NCBI GenBank assembly: GCA_903822595.1
Contig: CAIJPS010000024.1
Location: forward strand, 1-64,000
DNA: 64,000 bases
Source: an uncultured Chlorobiaceae bacterium
GTDB lineage: Bacteria > Bacteroidota > Chlorobiia > Chlorobiales > Chlorobiaceae
Reading direction: 5' to 3'
The translations under genes were made by a program, and so were the position numbers. Below, in pieces: positions 1 to 8,161 of the stretch; within the stretch, counting starts at the first letter, position 1; every line of letters begins with the position of its first letter. The notes under the pieces are model-generated. The model did not search any database. It was given only the letters and a program-made list of their open reading frames with translations, and had not been told where the DNA came from.

Positions 1-963
1 GTAGATCTCTTCGTAGAGTGCTTTTGCCTTTGCTTCCAGCATCTCAGTGCTGATAAAACGGACGTTCAACTTTCCAATGTCGGTCATCTCTACCTTTGCA
101 ACAACTTTGCGTGGTGTGCTCCAGCTTTCGGCCTTGTACATAAAAGAGTGATAGCGTTTGTATCCCGCTGGCTGCTGCTTTACGTGTTTGATCAGGGTTT
201 CGACATTCTTGAGCAAAAGTGCGTTACCGGTCAGTCCGACAACGCTGTAGCAATCATTTTGTTGGTCAATGAACGCAAAGACTTCTGGCGCTGAATAATG
301 GCTGTCACCACGATAAACAATTATCGTATCTGGCCACTGTTGGCGGAGACGTTCCACAATCCGTTTCAGGTAGGAAACGATCTCCTTACCTCCAGGGCGC
401 TTGCCGGGCCGCAGTATTGCGGTGATCAGTTTGCCAGAAAACCCTTCATAAACATGCAGTGGTTGATAACAGGTTTCTTGATAATAACCGTTGAACAGAG
501 CCAGTTGCTGATGGCCGTGCACAACATCTTCCGTATCGTCAAAATCCAGGACAATGACCTCGGGAGGCTCGGTATACGAAGCGAGAAAATGATCGACAAA
601 ACCCCCTGCAATTTGATAGAGATCACGACGGGTAATCATGTTTTCCAGTCTGCTGAACGTCGGTTGACTGGCCAAATCAAGGCCGGTTTCAGGTAAACGA
701 CCAAGAGCCATTTTCATCGCAGGATCAATGCGTAAAGAGTTACTGTCATTGCCATCTTCGTAACCACAACCGATTTGAAGTACCCGCTGGGTGCTGAGTT
801 CATTAATGCTGTGCGTAATCGAAGAGGGACGTCTGGTATCATTGATGCACTTGGTCAGCATGCTGATGATGCCAAGTTGGGATTCGGTTTCACTCAAGAG
901 GAACACGCCAGCATCGCTTGTGATGTTGCCACCATCAAAATCCAAAGCAACTTTTTTGCCCAT
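1..963 (-). CDS. IS1380-family-like transposase, C-terminus cut by window edge
   Basis: The reverse strand is open from an ATG at 963 to base 1, giving 321 residues with no stop, so the C-terminus lies outside the window. The start MGKKVALDFDGG, an LDFDDTED segment near residue 140 and YRGDSHY near residue 220 fit the first two acidic positions of the DDE catalytic triad in IS1380-type transposases. The third acidic residue should lie off the edge. The protein would cut and join element ends. It reads intact as far as visible. It sits beside a decayed restriction locus, so it may have helped remodel it. The family call is from recognition, not a search. No RBS is obvious upstream. Confidence 0.8.
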   Translation of the reverse strand, partial: MGKKVALDFDGGNITSDAGVFLLSETESQLGIISMLTKCINDTRRPSSITHSINELSTQRVLQIGCGYEDGNDSNSLRIDPAMKMALGRLPETGLDLASQPTFSRLENMITRRDLYQIAGGFVDHFLASYTEPPEVIVLDFDDTEDVVHGHQQLALFNGYYQETCYQPLHVYEGFSGKLITAILRPGKRPGGKEIVSYLKRIVERLRQQWPDTIIVYRGDSHYSAPEVFAFIDQQNDCYSVVGLTGNALLLKNVETLIKHVKQQPAGYKRYHSFMYKAESWSTPRKVVAKVEMTDIGKLNVRFISTEMLEAKAKALYEEIY

Positions 964-1044
964 TACCGGGGCTATGGCTGATGCAGAATTGAATGAAAAT
1001 AATGTTTGTTGCGTACTCTCGGATGTGACTATATTCCGCTGAAG

Positions 1045-1120
1045 GGGTTGCATAAATATCGCGTCTTATTTGTTGACTTAAGCACCAATAATATAGGCAA
1101 TTACGATATTCTATGCACCC
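1045..1120. repeat. Imperfect inverted repeat beside the transposase gene
   Basis: GGGTTGCATAAATATCG at 1045-1061 is matched in inverted orientation by CGATATTCTATGCACCC at 1104-1120. Read on the same strand the second copy is GGGTGCATAGAATATCG, identical apart from two single-base indel-like differences. The arms are separated by about 42 bp. One arm may be the terminal inverted repeat of the insertion sequence, with the other a remnant of a second insertion or a hairpin upstream of the transposase. The far end of the element is not in the window, so the true terminal repeat cannot be matched. Confidence 0.5.
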
Positions 1121-1132
1121 TTTTTTTTGTTT

Positions 1133-1324
1133 ATGGTGAATAATTCAGGTTATGTCTCTAACTATCGAGCTAAAACTCTTGTGGCAGCCCATCCATTATG
1201 GGATCTTGAAGACCATGCAGATTATTTGATGGCGGTTGCCGAGGCTAAGGATAGATATGGTTTCCAAAACATCGTAGCGGTGAACCCATTTATGCTTTTG
1301 AGGCGTCCTGTAGATTTACTATAG
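1133..1324 (+). CDS. Unrecognised small ORF, possibly a gene remnant
   Basis: A 63-residue frame starts at ATG 1133, just after the inverted repeat. It has an ordinary soluble composition (HPLWDLEDHADY, RYGFQNIVAVNPF, ending RRPVDLL) and looks like real protein sequence rather than a random frame. I do not recognise the family. Its position right next to the insertion sequence suggests it could be the C-terminal tail of a gene whose front was lost. From 1325 to 1539 I see no gene, only AT-rich sequence. Confidence 0.3.
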   Translation: MVNNSGYVSNYRAKTLVAAHPLWDLEDHADYLMAVAEAKDRYGFQNIVAVNPFMLLRRPVDLL

Positions 1325-1539
1325 CCAACAACATCATCAGAATCAGTGGTATATTTTCACAGGGATACTCATCAACAGCATAGTTTTTATTGTATAAGGC
1401 TGTTGTCGATCGACTACAGAGTCCAAAGATGTGGGGTTCTAAATTCCCGAGGAATATATAGCCATGAAACGTATAAGTTTTTAATATAAAATATTTTAAT
1501 TGATTCTGCTACAAACAGAAAATCGTAAACGGGCTAAAA

Positions 1540-1803
1540 ATGCCATACAAGAGGATTTCAAAGGATATTCGCAACGAGTTACCTGAGATTAAGAGCTTTT
1601 CGGAACGGAACATCGGGTATATGATCTGTTTCGCGAAAGAATATGGTAGAACAATTTTGCAACAGGCTGTTGCAAAATTACCGGACCGGGCCTTGCCTTC
1701 AGCTATTCCTTGGGGTCATCATTGCTTGTTGATTGAAAAAATCAAGTATTTAATGGCTCAATTCAGGGAGATGAGTTTGTGTGAGGAGGTGGGAAATGAG
1801 TGA
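1540..1803 (+). pseudogene. Relic of a DUF1016/YhcG N-terminal domain
   Basis: This 87-codon frame resembles the N-terminal domain of YhcG (DUF1016) proteins. The order LSxDL..E.PE.K.FS..NI.YM followed by LPWGH-like sequence is shared with the intact gene downstream: compare ELPEIKSFSERNIGYM here with EFPEMKGFSLSNIKYV there. The N-terminal leader and the whole C-terminal nuclease domain are missing. There is also an apparent insertion between the QQAVAKLP block and the IPWGHH block. The frame ends in TGA at 1801-1803, eight bases into the next gene. It is best read as the remnant of a diverged paralogue; it could still serve to couple translation. Confidence 0.6.
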
Positions 1804-2869
1804 ACAATTTATCGTGGTCGGTGAAGACTATAATAACTGGCTGAAAGATCTGAAGCGTCGCATCTGCTATGTACAGCTCAAAGCTGCAATTTCTGTAAAC
1901 AGAGAGCTTTTACAGTTTTACTGGGAGCTTGGTGCCGACATTGTTCAAAAGCAGACGAATGCGCAGTGGGGCGATGGTTTACTCCGCCAACTCAGTATAG
2001 ATTTGATGGCCGAATTTCCAGAGATGAAGGGCTTTTCTTTGAGCAATATTAAATATGTCAAAAAGTGGTATCTCTTTTATAATAAAGCAGATATAAAAAG
2101 CCAACAGCTTGTTGGCCAATTACCCTGGGGACATAACATTGCTATCATGTCCAAATGCAAGGATTGCAATGAAGCCCTTTATTATGCCCAACAAACCCTG
2201 CAAAACAACTGGAGCCGGGCGGTTCTGGTGCATCAAATTGCCAGCGGATTATACCAGCGTGAAGGCAAGGCAATCAGCAATTTTGCCCTTACACTTCCCC
2301 AGCCGCAATCCGATCTTGCTTTGCAAACTCTAAAAGACCCATACATTTTTGATTTTCTGACCATGACAAAGGGCTACAATGAGCTCGACCTTGAAAAAGC
2401 ACTGGTTGACCATATTACCCATTTTCTTTTAGAGCTCGGAGCTGGTTTTGCTTATATGGGCCGTCAGGTTCCCTTGCATGTCGGTGAACGTGATTTTTTT
2501 ATTGATCTGCTTTTTTATCATAGTCGCCTGCATTGCCATGTCGTGATTGAGCTGAAAACGGTTGAGTTTGAGCCTGAGCATACTGGCAAACTGAATTTTT
2601 ACATAAAAGCAATAGATGAACAGCTTCGAAAAATTGGCGATGAACCTACCATAGGTATTCTGTTATGCAAAGGAAAAGATAAACTGGTTGCAGAATACGC
2701 GCTGAGCGATATCCATAAACCAATTGGTGTTTCGGAGTACGAGCTGACACGCTCGCTGCCGGAGAATCTGAAGGGGAGTTTGCCAAGTATTGAGGAGATT
2801 GAGTGGGAGATGAGTCGGGGTGAGGGTGGGGGAGATGAGCGTGTCTGTAAAAAGCCTCTCAACGATTGA
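1796..2869 (+). CDS. YhcG-family (DUF1016) PD-(D/E)XK nuclease-domain protein
   Basis: A 357-residue protein. The start is ATG 1796, preceded by a strong GAGGAGGTGGG Shine-Dalgarno; an in-frame GTG at 1781 is less likely. The N-terminal half is the DUF1016 helical region (LSIDLMAEFPEMKGFS, then LPWGHN). The C-terminal half has a PD-(D/E)XK-like core, with FFIDLLFYH supplying the Asp and VVIELKT the Glu-x-Lys, around residues 230-260. Proteins of this family are often found inside type I restriction-modification operons, and here a truncated hsdR follows. The exact role is unsettled; restriction accessory factor or repair nuclease are both possible. The gene appears complete. It ends in a Gly/Arg-rich tail. 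Confidence 0.85.
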   Translation: MSEQFIVVGEDYNNWLKDLKRRICYVQLKAAISVNRELLQFYWELGADIVQKQTNAQWGDGLLRQLSIDLMAEFPEMKGFSLSNIKYVKKWYLFYNKADIKSQQLVGQLPWGHNIAIMSKCKDCNEALYYAQQTLQNNWSRAVLVHQIASGLYQREGKAISNFALTLPQPQSDLALQTLKDPYIFDFLTMTKGYNELDLEKALVDHITHFLLELGAGFAYMGRQVPLHVGERDFFIDLLFYHSRLHCHVVIELKTVEFEPEHTGKLNFYIKAIDEQLRKIGDEPTIGILLCKGKDKLVAEYALSDIHKPIGVSEYELTRSLPENLKGSLPSIEEIEWEMSRGEGGGDERVCKKPLND

Positions 2870-2920
2870 ATACGGCGCAAGTCCTAAAGAAAATCGATCG
2901 AATGATTATTGGGGACAATT

Positions 2921-3148
2921 ATGCAGACTATACATGACCAAAAACCTGATTCGATCATCCGTGAAATCAGGTGCATAAAGGAAGACAATGCCGCAGAATA
3001 CGGCTTCGACATCAGATTTATCGGAGCCGCAGTTCAATTGCAGCAACGCCAGCACCCTGAACGAATGGTAACACGGATACTGACGGATGCAGAAAAGGCT
3101 GATGGAAAACAACCGTTAACTCGTCCCGTAACAGAGAGTGAATTGTAA
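2921..3148 (+). CDS. Small hypothetical protein in the restriction island
   Basis: A 75-residue frame from ATG 2921; a TTG at 2909 would add four residues. The sequence is hydrophilic, with IIREIRCIKEDNAAEYGFDI then QQRQHPERMVTR. It looks like a real coding sequence and resembles small uncharacterised proteins of green sulfur bacteria, though I cannot name a family. It overlaps the start of the hsdR remnant by 11 bases. After its stop the same frame stays open to the TAA at about 3226, suggesting that deletion or frame damage occurred here. Confidence 0.5.
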   Translation: MQTIHDQKPDSIIREIRCIKEDNAAEYGFDIRFIGAAVQLQQRQHPERMVTRILTDAEKADGKQPLTRPVTESEL

Positions 3149-5099
3149 TCATCACACAAGGCCACCGAGGTGCGGTTCGGCACTATTACCGGCGTGTTTG
3201 ACCGTTATCGGCTTTCCCAATGCCGTTAAAGTTGCCTTTACCGGCACACCGCTTTTGACTGAACGGCACAAGCAGACCACCTACGAACGCTTTGGTACTC
3301 CAATCGATACCTACAAGATGAATGAATCGGTTGCCGACCGGGCTACCGTTGATATCCTCTACATTGGTCGCACCAGTAAAGACCAGATTTTCAACAAAGA
3401 GCTCTTCAAGCAGGAATTTGAGGATATGTTCCGTGAACGTTCAGAAGAGGAACGGCAGGAAATTCAAAAGCGCTTTGGCACCATGACCGCCTATCTGGAA
3501 TCGAAAGATCGCATCAAAAAAATAGCCGACGATATTATTGAGCACTACACGCAGGAAGTCCTTCCCAACGGTTTGAAAGCACAAGTTGTCGCCACCTCGA
3601 TTGTGGCGGCATGTCGATACAAATATGAGCTTGAGGATGCAATCAAAGTGCGGATTGAAAAAGAACTGTCAAAACCGGCAAGCGAGCGTGATGAAGAGCT
3701 GCTCAAGCAAATGCAGTTCCTGAAAGTGTGCGCAGTGGTAACCATGTCAGACAACAACGAACTTGGCTACATCACCAAGGCGCGGAGAGAAGCCATCGAA
3801 ATGGATGCAATCGAGAGCTTCAAAAAAGACTTCAACTACGACAAACCGGAATCAGGCGTTGCTATTCTCTGCGTCTGCGACCGCCTGCTGACCGGTTTTG
3901 ATGCCCCGGTTGAGCAAGCGATGTATCTGGATAAAAACCTGCGCGAACATGACCTGATGCAGGCAATTGCGCGTGTCAATCGTACCAAGGTGATGAAAAG
4001 TGGCTATGTCAAGGAGCATGGCATTGTTGTTGATTATTTCGGCGTTGCCTCTCACTTGAAAGCGGCACTCGCTATCTACACAACAACTGACGAAAAAGAG
4101 TTTGAAGATTTAAGTGTCTACTTCAGGGGGTTAGACAAAGAGATCCCGGTTCTTGAGTCCCGTTTTCGTCGCCTGCTCCAGTTATTTCAGGACTATGGCG
4201 TCAAGCAGATAGAACAATTTGTAAACCAGAAAATGGTTGATGAACAAGAGGAGTGGGAGCTGGTTGAGAACTGCGTGGCGCTGGGTGCCGATGTAAAATT
4301 TCGTGCACAGTTCGACACCTGCATCAAGGCCTTCTTCGACAGTCTTGACCTACTCTTCAATGCTTCAATGGCAAAAGAGTACTATGTGGCGGCCAAACGG
4401 ATGGGATACCTCTTGATGCGTATGCGCGACCGGTACAAAGATGAAACCCTTGATCTGAAATGGGCCGGTGCAAAGGTGAGGAAACTGATTGACAAATATC
4501 TGGCATCAAAAGGAATAAACCCCAGGATTCCTCCGGTCATGCTCTTGTCGGATAATTTCCCCAAGACTCTTGAAGCACACAATAAATCCGGCAAAGCCAG
4601 GGCATCAGAGATGGAACATGCTATTCGCTGGCATATAAAAGTCAACATGGACAAAGACCCGGCGCTCTATACCCTGTTCAATGAGCGCCTGCAACGAATA
4701 CTTGACGCCCACAAAGAGCATTGGGATGTTATGGTATCAGAACTTTCCAATTTGCGAGTTGCAATCGGTGAGGGTCGAAAAGATGAAGCAAGTATCGTCC
4801 ATCAGCAAGCCATTCCATTTTTTGAGCGTATCGTCTTGGAAGCCGGGATTGACAAAAATAATCCTGATACTATAGACAGCATAGGTAAAATCGCAGAGCT
4901 GCTCTATGCCCGTATCAAAGAGTTTCTCATGACTCCAAATTGCTGGCAGAAATTTAATGAGCGACGACAACTTGAAAGTGATGTTCGCGACGAGCTTGAT
5001 TATTGCGGGATTGATTCCATAAAAGCAAAAGCAGCAAAACTTACCACTGAACTCATCAATCTTGCCGAAAAGCGGGAATCAGAGATTCGCAATTCATGA
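3138..5099 (+). pseudogene. hsdR: 5'-truncated type I restriction endonuclease subunit R (hsdR)
   Basis: From PNAVKVAFTGTPL (about 3217) onward this is clearly the C-terminal two-thirds of an HsdR motor subunit. It has helicase motif III (AFTGTPL), the motif V/VI region (CDRLLTGFDAP, then LMQAIARVNRT) and the long helical C-terminus that binds the methylase. The first ~25 residues after the GTG at 3138 do not resemble HsdR. The PD-(D/E)XK nuclease, the Walker A and the DEAH box are absent, so neither DNA cleavage nor ATP-driven translocation is expected. No hsdM or hsdS is present between 1 and 5.8 kb. The remaining frame is uninterrupted, suggesting a fairly recent deletion with a junction near 3210. 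It overlaps the next gene by 4 bases (ATGA). Confidence 0.85.
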
Positions 5100-5773
5100 C
5101 CGTTGCATACAAGATAGCTGTCAAGCACAGCAAGAGGAAGACCGCCAGCACATACCTGGAGCGCGACGGCTCGCTCTCTCTGCTTGTTCCTGAAAACACC
5201 ACTGAACAGACCATCAACGATATTCTCAAGGCGAATGAGTATAAAATCCACAAATTCCAGGCTAAGCGAGAGTTGCTGAACGAACATGCAACAAAGCGTG
5301 AGCCGGTAAACGGGCAATCGGTTCTCTATTTGGGCAGGAATTACTACCTGCAATTCAATGGAGAGACAAAAGAGATCGAATTCAAAGGCCGTTATTTTTA
5401 TGCGCCGGAAGGGTCAAGTGTAATGCTTGATGGTTTGTTCAAAGAGTTTTACCGCAAGCGCGGCTACAAGTTTATCCCCCCTCGCGCCAAAAAGTACGCC
5501 GACATGATGGGACTAACTATTGAAGAGATTTCAGTGCAGGAATTAAAGAGCAGATGGGCCTCCTGCTCTGATAAAAAGCGAAAAGTCAATTTCCACTGGA
5601 AAGTCATGATGGCGCCCGCAAGCGTCATCGATTACTTGATTGTCCATGAAATATGTCACTTCAAACATAAAAGACACAATGCTGAATTCTGGAATGAAGT
5701 TGACAAGTACTATCCCGAGTATCAAAAACAGGTATCCTGGCTGAAAGTCTATGGCTCAACACTTGAGATATGA
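5096..5773 (+). CDS. YgjP/SprT-like zinc metallopeptidase (DUF45)
   Basis: A 225-residue protein whose ATG overlaps the hsdR stop (ATGA, 5096-5099), indicating translational coupling. The C-terminal part carries the zinc motif HEICH followed by the downstream HNAEFW segment typical of YgjP-like M48-related peptidases. Upstream are the conserved LKSRWASCS stretch and a beta-rich N-terminal half. Genes of this family commonly end type I restriction operons, and the coupling here supports the view that it was part of that operon. It appears intact even though its partner is broken. Its substrate is unknown. Confidence 0.85.
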   Translation: MTVAYKIAVKHSKRKTASTYLERDGSLSLLVPENTTEQTINDILKANEYKIHKFQAKRELLNEHATKREPVNGQSVLYLGRNYYLQFNGETKEIEFKGRYFYAPEGSSVMLDGLFKEFYRKRGYKFIPPRAKKYADMMGLTIEEISVQELKSRWASCSDKKRKVNFHWKVMMAPASVIDYLIVHEICHFKHKRHNAEFWNEVDKYYPEYQKQVSWLKVYGSTLEI

Positions 5774-5882
5774 ATCATGCCTCAGCACATGATGTGCTAT
5801 GGAGGATGTGTGACATGAGAGAATATGAAGAATAGGAAATGCCTGCAACCAAGTCGTTATTTTTTATTGTTTTAATAATGAA

Positions 5883-6602
5883 ATGAAACGGAAAATAATC
5901 TTTTCTTTTTTGACTTTTTTGTTGACTGCGTGCGGTGGAAATGGGCAGCCTCTTGTATCCTATGAGGATATTGAAAAACGGGCTCCTGTTGATACTATGG
6001 TTGGGAGTACAGTAATTACTCATGAAATCGCCGGTTCAGCTTTCAGGAAACGAGCTCAACGTTATTTTATTGTTATCGATAAAGATACTTCTGATTTCAG
6101 TTGCATTTTTTACGAATCAAAAGAGCGTGGCAAAGTCGGGATTGATTTGAAGAGTTCCTGTTTTAAAAAAGGTATTCCCTACAGAAAACGGCTTGAAGAA
6201 TTGAGAGTCATCTTGCCACGGGCAGCCCGTGACTTTAATTTTGACTCACTGGAATCAGTTAGTCTGGGGCGGCTGGTTTCAACCGGAGACCTGGCAATAG
6301 CTGTTACCAATCAATACCGGCGCCAATTCGGATACCGTCACAAGATTGAACCTTACAGAACTGTTGCCGGGTTTATGAAGGAATCAGCGATAGGAACTGA
6401 CCTGAACAGGCTGTTCAAACCATATTTCCTGACGGTTGATCATGTTTCAATTGAAAAATTGTTTTTTGCAACGCAGAAAGAACTGTATGGAGCGAGCAGG
6501 ATTGAGACTGATTCAGCATATGTCCCTGAAAAAATACTTGATTGTATAACCTGGGTTACCATGAAGAAACAGCAAAAAACTCCCCGTAGCAGCCCATATT
6601 GA
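5883..6602 (+). CDS. Predicted lipoprotein of unknown function
   Basis: A 239-residue protein. The N-terminus MKRKIIFSFLTFLLTACGG is a classic lipoprotein signal: Lys/Arg, hydrophobic core, lipobox LTAC with Cys at residue 17. It should be lipid-anchored in the periplasm or on the outer membrane. The mature part is mixed alpha/beta and basic, with no motif I recognise. The C-terminal ILDCITWVTMKKQQ ending may be slightly shortened or altered. The 277 bases after it (6603-6879) hold no convincing gene. The product is not assignable to a family from sequence reading. Confidence 0.65.
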   Translation: MKRKIIFSFLTFLLTACGGNGQPLVSYEDIEKRAPVDTMVGSTVITHEIAGSAFRKRAQRYFIVIDKDTSDFSCIFYESKERGKVGIDLKSSCFKKGIPYRKRLEELRVILPRAARDFNFDSLESVSLGRLVSTGDLAIAVTNQYRRQFGYRHKIEPYRTVAGFMKESAIGTDLNRLFKPYFLTVDHVSIEKLFFATQKELYGASRIETDSAYVPEKILDCITWVTMKKQQKTPRSSPY

Positions 6603-6879
6603 TGATGGCCGGGTATCGCGGAACCCGTACAATACCTTTGCCGCAAAAACGTCTGCATGAAGAAGTGATTCTTGCTCTTAATGGTTATCTTGAAAAACGT
6701 TGATGTGGTTGCAGTGCCTGCATGGCAACTTGTTGCCGATAATGGCGTTGAACCTGGGTTGACGTGGTTCTGAAAGCTGGAAAAATTTAAGCGTGCGAAG
6801 GTTGTAACATTATGGAAAGTATTATGATATGGCAAAATAGTGTTGTTGGTTTTATCCCCGTTTTTCTGCTGGCTTATTC

Positions 6880-8148
6880 ATGCTGAAAACATTGTTCTCC
6901 ATAGCCGTCCGTCATCTGCTCGGGCGACGTCGGCAGACCCTGACCACTATTCTTGGTGTGGCGGTGAGCACGATGGTGTTGATTACGACCAACTCCCTGA
7001 CGAGGGGTTTGCTCGACTCCTTTGTTGAGACCATCGTGAATGTTGCGCCTCATATCACGCTGAAAGGTGAATCCATCCGCCCCATGCCGGTCAATCTTCT
7101 TGAAGAGGAGCGCTCCTTGTCTGTTGCATTTATTGAGGATAATATCAAGAAGTTCGAGCGGGAAGAGGTGCGAAATTATCGCCAGATTCTTACGGTGTTC
7201 AGCTCACCAGCCTATGAAAAAAAGGTTCTGGCGGCATCGCCCTATGTGCTCTCGCAGGTTATGGCTGTCAAAGGGAGCCGCAACCAACCCCTGGTGCTCA
7301 AGGGTGTTTTGATTGAGAGAGAGGACGCTATCAGCGGTATCGGGAAAAAACTGACAGAGGGCGACATTGCCTTGTTTGAAAAAATACCCAACGCGCTCCT
7401 TGTGGGACGAACGGTTGCGAGGGATATGAACCTTAAAATGAATGATCTTGTTGTGATTATTCCCTCATCCGGAAAGAGTCGGCAGTGCAAGGTGGCCGGG
7501 ATCTTTTTTTCCGGTGTCAATGCGGTTGATAACAGTGTTCTGGTCTCTCTCAAGCTTGCCCAGATCATTGAAGGGTTGCCAGCCAACAAGGTTACCGGTA
7601 TTGCGCTGAAAGTGGTCGATCCATTTGTTAATGCTTCTCTTGCAAACGAGCTGGAGCGGATTACCGGTTACCGTTGCCTCACCTGGCAGGAAGAAAATGC
7701 AAGTATTCTTGTCCTCTTCGCGCGTATTGGCTATATCGTCTTCTCTCTGGTGGCTTTTGTTGGTGTTGTGTCAGGGTTTGGCGTGGCAAATATTTTGGTG
7801 ACAACCGTCTTTGAAAAGAGCCGCGATATTGCCATCATGAAGTCGTTAGGATTTTCGGCACGTCAGTTGGTTGGTATGTTTGTTCTTGAAGGGTTTATGG
7901 TGGGATTGGCCGGCGCTCTTGTCGGGGGTGTTCTTGCTATTGGTTCAATTGATATTTTTGCCAGTATTCCCATTGAAAGTTCCCAGGGGCCGCTGACCAA
8001 GACAGGGTTCAGCATGTCCTATAATCCCCTCTATTTTTTGCTCATTATCGGTATAACGGTTCTGATCAGCACGGTTGCGGCCATTCTGCCCTCAGCGAGA
8101 GCGGCCAAACTTGAGCCGGTCAGTGTGCTTCGCGATAGCAGTCTGTAG
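6880..8148 (+). CDS. ABC transporter permease, FtsX/LolC-type
   Basis: A 422-residue membrane protein. The N-terminus MLKTLFSIAVRHLLGRRRQTLTTILGV is the usual start of LolC/MacB-type permeases, with TM1 at about 20-40. A large periplasmic domain spans about 45-265, and the C-terminal FtsX domain has three TM segments (about 280-310, 335-365 and 385-410). It contains the DIAIMKSLGFSARQL coupling segment and ends PVSVLRD. Such permeases work with a separate ATPase, for example in lipoprotein release or export of small molecules. No LolD/MacB-type ATPase gene adjoins it here; the neighbour on the other strand is a complete ABC exporter of a different type. Confidence 0.85.
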   Translation: MLKTLFSIAVRHLLGRRRQTLTTILGVAVSTMVLITTNSLTRGLLDSFVETIVNVAPHITLKGESIRPMPVNLLEEERSLSVAFIEDNIKKFEREEVRNYRQILTVFSSPAYEKKVLAASPYVLSQVMAVKGSRNQPLVLKGVLIEREDAISGIGKKLTEGDIALFEKIPNALLVGRTVARDMNLKMNDLVVIIPSSGKSRQCKVAGIFFSGVNAVDNSVLVSLKLAQIIEGLPANKVTGIALKVVDPFVNASLANELERITGYRCLTWQEENASILVLFARIGYIVFSLVAFVGVVSGFGVANILVTTVFEKSRDIAIMKSLGFSARQLVGMFVLEGFMVGLAGALVGGVLAIGSIDIFASIPIESSQGPLTKTGFSMSYNPLYFLLIIGITVLISTVAAILPSARAAKLEPVSVLRDSSL

Positions 8149-8161
8149 CGTTCACTCCGTT

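Noticed and set aside
5784-5798. Perfect 7-bp palindrome AGCACAT-G-ATGTGCT after the metallopeptidase gene
   Set aside because: There is no T-run for a terminator and no second copy nearby; too little to call an operator.
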